A stretch of 64,000 bases of DNA from positions 1 to 64,000 of the forward strand of contig NZ_DATHFV010000127.1 of NCBI RefSeq assembly GCF_035317925.1, read 5' to 3'. This document shows, piece after piece, positions 61,009 to 64,000 of this stretch; position 1 is the stretch's first letter, and each line of letters opens with the position of its first letter. The DNA comes from Sphingomonas_I sp035317925. Lineage in GTDB: Bacteria; Pseudomonadota; Alphaproteobacteria; Sphingomonadales; Sphingomonadaceae. A model generated the notes under the pieces. It ran no database searches. It had not been told where the DNA came from and worked only from the letters and a program-made list of their open reading frames with translations. A program made the translations under genes and the position numbers.

Positions 61009-61527
61009 TCAGTTCGGCTTCGTCTCGACCCCGCCGAGATAATCCATCTTCCCGACCGGCACGCCTTCCTTGCGCAGCAGCGCATAAGCGGTGGTGACGT
61101 GGAAGAAGAAGTTGGGGATCGCGAAGCCCAGCACATAGGATTTGCCGGTGAAGACCATCGTGCGGTTCGGTGTCTTCACCTCGACCGCTGCGTCCTCCTT
61201 GCCGTCGAAGCCGTCGCGCGGCGTGGCTTTGAGGAAGGCGATGGTCTTGGCGATGCGCGCCTTCAGGTCGGCGATCGTCACTTCCTCGTCGGGCATGGCG
61301 ACATTCTCGACGCCGCCGACGCGCACGGCCAGCCCCTTGGCGCTGTCGCTCGCGCGCTGGATCTGCGCAACCAGCGGCGCCATGTCCTCATACAGGCGCG
61401 CGGTGGTCAATTCGCTTTCCGGCCGTCCCGCTTCGGCGAAATGCGCCGCGCCCTTGTCGAGGAAGGCGCCCATATTCTCGAGCGCGCGGATGAAGACGGG
61501 AACGCTGACATCGTAAAGCGAAAGCAT
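61009..61527 (-). CDS. DUF1993 domain protein
   Basis: 172 residues, helical. The opening MLSLYDVSVPVFIRALENMG and the FFFHVTTAYALLRKEGVPVG end are typical of DUF1993, a DinB-like bundle family of unknown function. The start ATG follows GGGAG. Single gene by spacing, no clear partner. Confidence 0.88.
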   Translation of the reverse strand: MLSLYDVSVPVFIRALENMGAFLDKGAAHFAEAGRPESELTTARLYEDMAPLVAQIQRASDSAKGLAVRVGGVENVAMPDEEVTIADLKARIAKTIAFLKATPRDGFDGKEDAAVEVKTPNRTMVFTGKSYVLGFAIPNFFFHVTTAYALLRKEGVPVGKMDYLGGVETKPN

Positions 61528-61727
61528 GGAAGACTCCCTGTGGTGGCGTGCGGGATGACGTCCCGCTTATGCCCGCCGCAGATGGTGCGCGCCCGGAACG
61601 ACCACAAGGGCGGCCCGCCTCCCGGGCGCCGATCAAATTTGTTCGGGCCGCGCCGGTGCCAACATCTTCCCAAGCGGTGAAGGGCACCGTAACGTCGTCG
61701 TCACAGCGCGCGCTGGCCGGGGGGGAA

Positions 61728-61760
61728 ATGATGCGCATTGCGATCGAGCGCGGCGGCTGA
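61728..61760 (+). CDS. possible 10-residue leader peptide coupled to TIR gene
   Basis: After a GGGGGGGA stretch come two ATG codons (61728, 61731) and a peptide MMRIAIERGG whose TGA (61758-61760) overlaps the ATG of the TIR gene (TGATG). The TIR gene itself has no clear ribosome site, so ribosomes ending the leader could restart there. No function beyond coupling is implied. Confidence 0.28.
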   Translation: MMRIAIERGG

Positions 61761-63739
61761 TGCGGCCGGTCTTCATCAGCTACGCGACCAGCGACCGCAA
61801 GGACGCGCTCGCCGTGTGCGAGGCGCTCGAGCGGCGTGGGGTCGATTGCTGGATCGCCTGCCGCGACGTCCAGCCCGGCGAGAATTATCAGGAAGCGATC
61901 GTCCGTGCGATCCGCACCGCCCGCGCGATGGTTCTGGTCTTCTCCGATCGCGCCAACAACAGCGACGAGATCAAGAAGGAGATGTCGCTCGTCAGCCGTT
62001 TCCACGTGCCGATGCTCGCGCTGCGGATCGAGGATGTCGAACCGGGCGACGCCTTCGCCTACGAACTGGCGACGCGCCAGTGGATCGATCTGTTCGAGGA
62101 TTGGGACAAATCGATCGACGCGTTGGTCGCGCGCGTGGCCACGCTCCGGGCCGCCGACGACGCCGAAGAAGCCAATCCCACGCCGGCGCCCGCGCCGCGT
62201 CCGGCCACCGCCCGCGCTGCCCCGCCGCCCGCGCCACCGCATCGCGGCTTCAGCGCCGGCAGCCTGATCGCGGTCGCGGCCGCGGTGCTCGTCCTGCTCG
62301 CCATCGCGGGCGGATCCTGGTTCTTCCTGCGCGGCAGCCAGCCCAGGGCCGAACATTCGATGGAGGTGCGCTGGACCGGCTTCCAACGCCTCTCGCCCGA
62401 TCTGCCCGCGACCATGCCGGATGCGATGCGCGACGAGGTCATTGCCGCGTTCAGCGACGACGGCGTCGTCGGCGTCTCTACCGCCGCCGCGCCGCCGCCG
62501 GGCACCGCGCCGGCTTACACGCTCGGCGGCACGATCCGCCGCGACGGCGACAAGATCCGCGTGATCGCGCGGCTCACCAACGAACGTTCCGGCGCGACGC
62601 TCTGGTCGAACACATTCAGTTATGATGCCGCTCAGGCAGCGCGGGTGCCGCGCATGATCGCGATCGATGCCGGCAACCTCGTCCGGTGCGGTTTGTTCGG
62701 CGCCTCGACCTATCCCAAGCCCCTGCCCGATCCGATCCTGACCTCCTATCTCCAATATTGCCACAATACCGAGCTGGAGGATGCGCCGACCAAAGCGCTC
62801 GACGCGGCCCGCAAGGTCGTCGCTGCCGCGCCCGATTTCTCGTTCGGTTGGTCGGCGATCCAGGATGCGATCCTCGGCATCCGCTACGAAACCAATGTCG
62901 ACGATCGCCAATTGCACGACGAGGCGCAGAGCGCCGGCGACAAGGCGATCGCGCTCGATCCCACCAACAGCCAGGCGCTTTCCAACAATAGCTTCCTGCT
63001 GCCGCGCGGCGATCTGCTTGCGCGCGAGGCTCTGCTGCAAAAGGCGCTCAAGGCGCGCGCGCTCGCCTGCGGGTGCGAGCATCATTATTATGGCGGCTTC
63101 CTCGAAGAGGTCGGCCGCACCCAGGATGCGATCGGCGAATATCGCCGCGGCATCGACGTGCTCGCGCTCAATCCCGGTTCGCAATGGTCGCTCGCGCTGG
63201 TGCTGAGCGAAAAGGGCGATGCCGATGAATCGGCCAAGCATGCCGCCGCCTTCGCCGATCTGATCGAGGAGCCGGGTATGCAGGACGCGGTCAAGGTCGT
63301 GGCCGCCGCGTCGACGCACGATTATGCCCAGGCCGTCACGCTGCTGGCGGCGCTGCCCGCGGAAGGCCTCTCACCCAAGTCGCGCACGGTCTACATGACG
63401 GCGCTTAAGGCGCTCGCGTCGGGTGATGCCCGGGCCAAGGCGGACGCCGCAACCGCACTCGTCGGCAGCGGCTTCACGCCATTCAATGCCCGGACCAAGA
63501 TCACCCTGCTCGGCGCGCTCGGCGCCAACGCGCAGGCGCTCAAGGCCGCGATCGACAACGGTTCGCTCACCGCGTCGCGCCAGGCGCTGATGACCCCCGC
63601 TTTGGCCGGCGCGCGCGCCGATCCAGGCTTCGCCGCCGCCGCCGATGCGCTCGGCCTGACCCGCTATTGGAAAACGACGGGCATCAAACCCGATTTCTGC
63701 AGGGCCGCCGACGCGCCGGCTTATTGCAAGACGATCTGA
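61760..63739 (+). CDS. TIR domain-transmembrane-TPR protein
   Basis: 659 residues. A TIR domain occupies about 1-135 (FISYATSDRKDALAV, CWIACRDVQPGENYQEAI, and Glu in NNSDEIKKEM). A proline- and alanine-rich linker (138-160) leads to one membrane helix (167-190). The periplasmic part carries a FlgO/TolB-like segment (GTIRRDGDKIRVIARLTN) and then TPR-like repeats to the end, with several cysteines. The fold suggests signalling from periplasmic TPR to a cytoplasmic TIR, possibly an NAD-cleaving effector; activity is not shown. Confidence 0.83.
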   Translation: MRPVFISYATSDRKDALAVCEALERRGVDCWIACRDVQPGENYQEAIVRAIRTARAMVLVFSDRANNSDEIKKEMSLVSRFHVPMLALRIEDVEPGDAFAYELATRQWIDLFEDWDKSIDALVARVATLRAADDAEEANPTPAPAPRPATARAAPPPAPPHRGFSAGSLIAVAAAVLVLLAIAGGSWFFLRGSQPRAEHSMEVRWTGFQRLSPDLPATMPDAMRDEVIAAFSDDGVVGVSTAAAPPPGTAPAYTLGGTIRRDGDKIRVIARLTNERSGATLWSNTFSYDAAQAARVPRMIAIDAGNLVRCGLFGASTYPKPLPDPILTSYLQYCHNTELEDAPTKALDAARKVVAAAPDFSFGWSAIQDAILGIRYETNVDDRQLHDEAQSAGDKAIALDPTNSQALSNNSFLLPRGDLLAREALLQKALKARALACGCEHHYYGGFLEEVGRTQDAIGEYRRGIDVLALNPGSQWSLALVLSEKGDADESAKHAAAFADLIEEPGMQDAVKVVAAASTHDYAQAVTLLAALPAEGLSPKSRTVYMTALKALASGDARAKADAATALVGSGFTPFNARTKITLLGALGANAQALKAAIDNGSLTASRQALMTPALAGARADPGFAAAADALGLTRYWKTTGIKPDFCRAADAPAYCKTI

Positions 63740-63798
63740 TCGCGTCCGCATTAGCATAGGTTATGGTATCGTTCCGGAGCCGGCGGCATTCTGCGCCG

Positions 63799-64000
63799 AT
63801 GGGGCGCTATTTCTTCCACCTGTTCAACGGCCTGGATGTTCCCGACCTTGAAGGCCGGGACTTGCCGGATGACGATGCGGCGCGCGAGGCGGCCATCGCC
63901 GAGGCCCGCGAGATGATCGCCGAAAGCGTTCGCAAAGGCAGCCTGAACCTGTCCCACCGGATCGACGTGGAGAATCGCTTCGGGCAGCCTGTGCTCACGA
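63799..64000 (+). CDS. DUF6894-like protein, 3' end outside window
   Basis: Starts at ATG 63799 (MGRYFFHLFNGLDVPDLEGR) with DDDAAREAAIAEAREMIAE following, the usual pattern of the small DUF6894 family found in rhizobia and sphingomonads. Only 67 residues are in the window. Function is unknown. It follows the TIR gene by 59 bases on the same strand. Confidence 0.75.
   Translation, partial: MGRYFFHLFNGLDVPDLEGRDLPDDDAAREAAIAEAREMIAESVRKGSLNLSHRIDVENRFGQPVLT

Noticed and set aside
61548..61760. A 70-residue gene before the TIR gene
   Set aside because: No ribosome site at the long start and no protein-like composition; only the last ten codons after the G-rich stretch are considered, as a possible leader.
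1..64000. CRISPR array, tRNA, rRNA, integrase or prophage
   Set aside because: No regularly spaced direct repeats, no cloverleaf-like gene and no phage or transposase proteins were seen on either strand.

Overview
The window looks like chromosomal DNA of a GC-rich alphaproteobacterium, most likely Sphingomonas or a close relative (Sphingomonadaceae). The signs are large TonB-dependent receptors next to glycoside hydrolases and a tryptophan-halogenase-like flavoprotein, a fused transaldolase/phosphoglucose isomerase, frequent GTG starts and 1-4 base gene overlaps, and short hairpin (REP-like) repeats in several intergenic spaces. I saw no tRNA, rRNA, CRISPR array, prophage or transposase. No stretch longer than 300 bases lacks a gene.

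Bases 1-23,600 form a carbohydrate-utilisation locus. It has a clan GH-A glycosidase (cut by the window edge), a GH43 with CBM6-like tail, a GH3 with PA14 insert, a GH31 with PA14 insert and a secreted LamG-type protein. It also has an apparent oxidative, non-phosphorylative sugar pathway: aldo/keto reductase, zinc alcohol dehydrogenase, two SMP-30-type lactonases, an enolase-superfamily dehydratase and an SDR. An Fe(II)/2-oxoglutarate (PhyH-type) dioxygenase and a xylose-isomerase-like TIM barrel sit between GH3 and GH31. A GntR/FCD regulator, a flavin-dependent halogenase homologue and a TonB-dependent receptor close the locus. Three of its promoter regions share the 12-mer CCTGTATGATAG, and two spacers around the halogenase gene share the palindrome GTTAGGCYTAAC, so a locus-wide regulon can be proposed. 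Pentose- or deoxyhexose-rich plant hemicellulose or pectin side chains are the likely substrate class; the exact glycan cannot be read from the sequence.

Bases 23,600-32,570 hold a 37-residue membrane peptide, an unknown protein, a possible small RNA, a sulfotransferase-like protein, a CaiB/BaiF CoA-transferase, a soluble methyl-accepting protein and a second TonB receptor coupled to a glycerophosphodiesterase.

Bases 32,570-42,900 are a leftward operon of central sugar-phosphate metabolism: rpiA, tkt, tal-pgi fusion, gnd, zwf, two HAD phosphatases and an HpnG-like phosphorylase. Most of its genes touch or overlap. A run of nine A residues lies at the transaldolase/isomerase junction, with stops in both other frames just after it.

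Bases 43,000-64,000 are mixed housekeeping and accessory genes: a PAS(LOV-like)-PAS-GGDEF-EAL protein, an epimerase/XRE divergent pair with a promoter inverted repeat, a HerA-type ATPase, TIGR02186 and TauE/SafE proteins, a hydrolase, a TPR protein, glyoxalases I and II, tandem four-cysteine secreted proteins, an acyl-CoA synthetase, gamma-glutamyltranspeptidase, a GIY-YIG gene bracketed by inverted REP-like hairpins, pyrD, an M23-like protein, a DUF1993 protein, a TIR-TM-TPR protein and the start of a DUF6894 protein.
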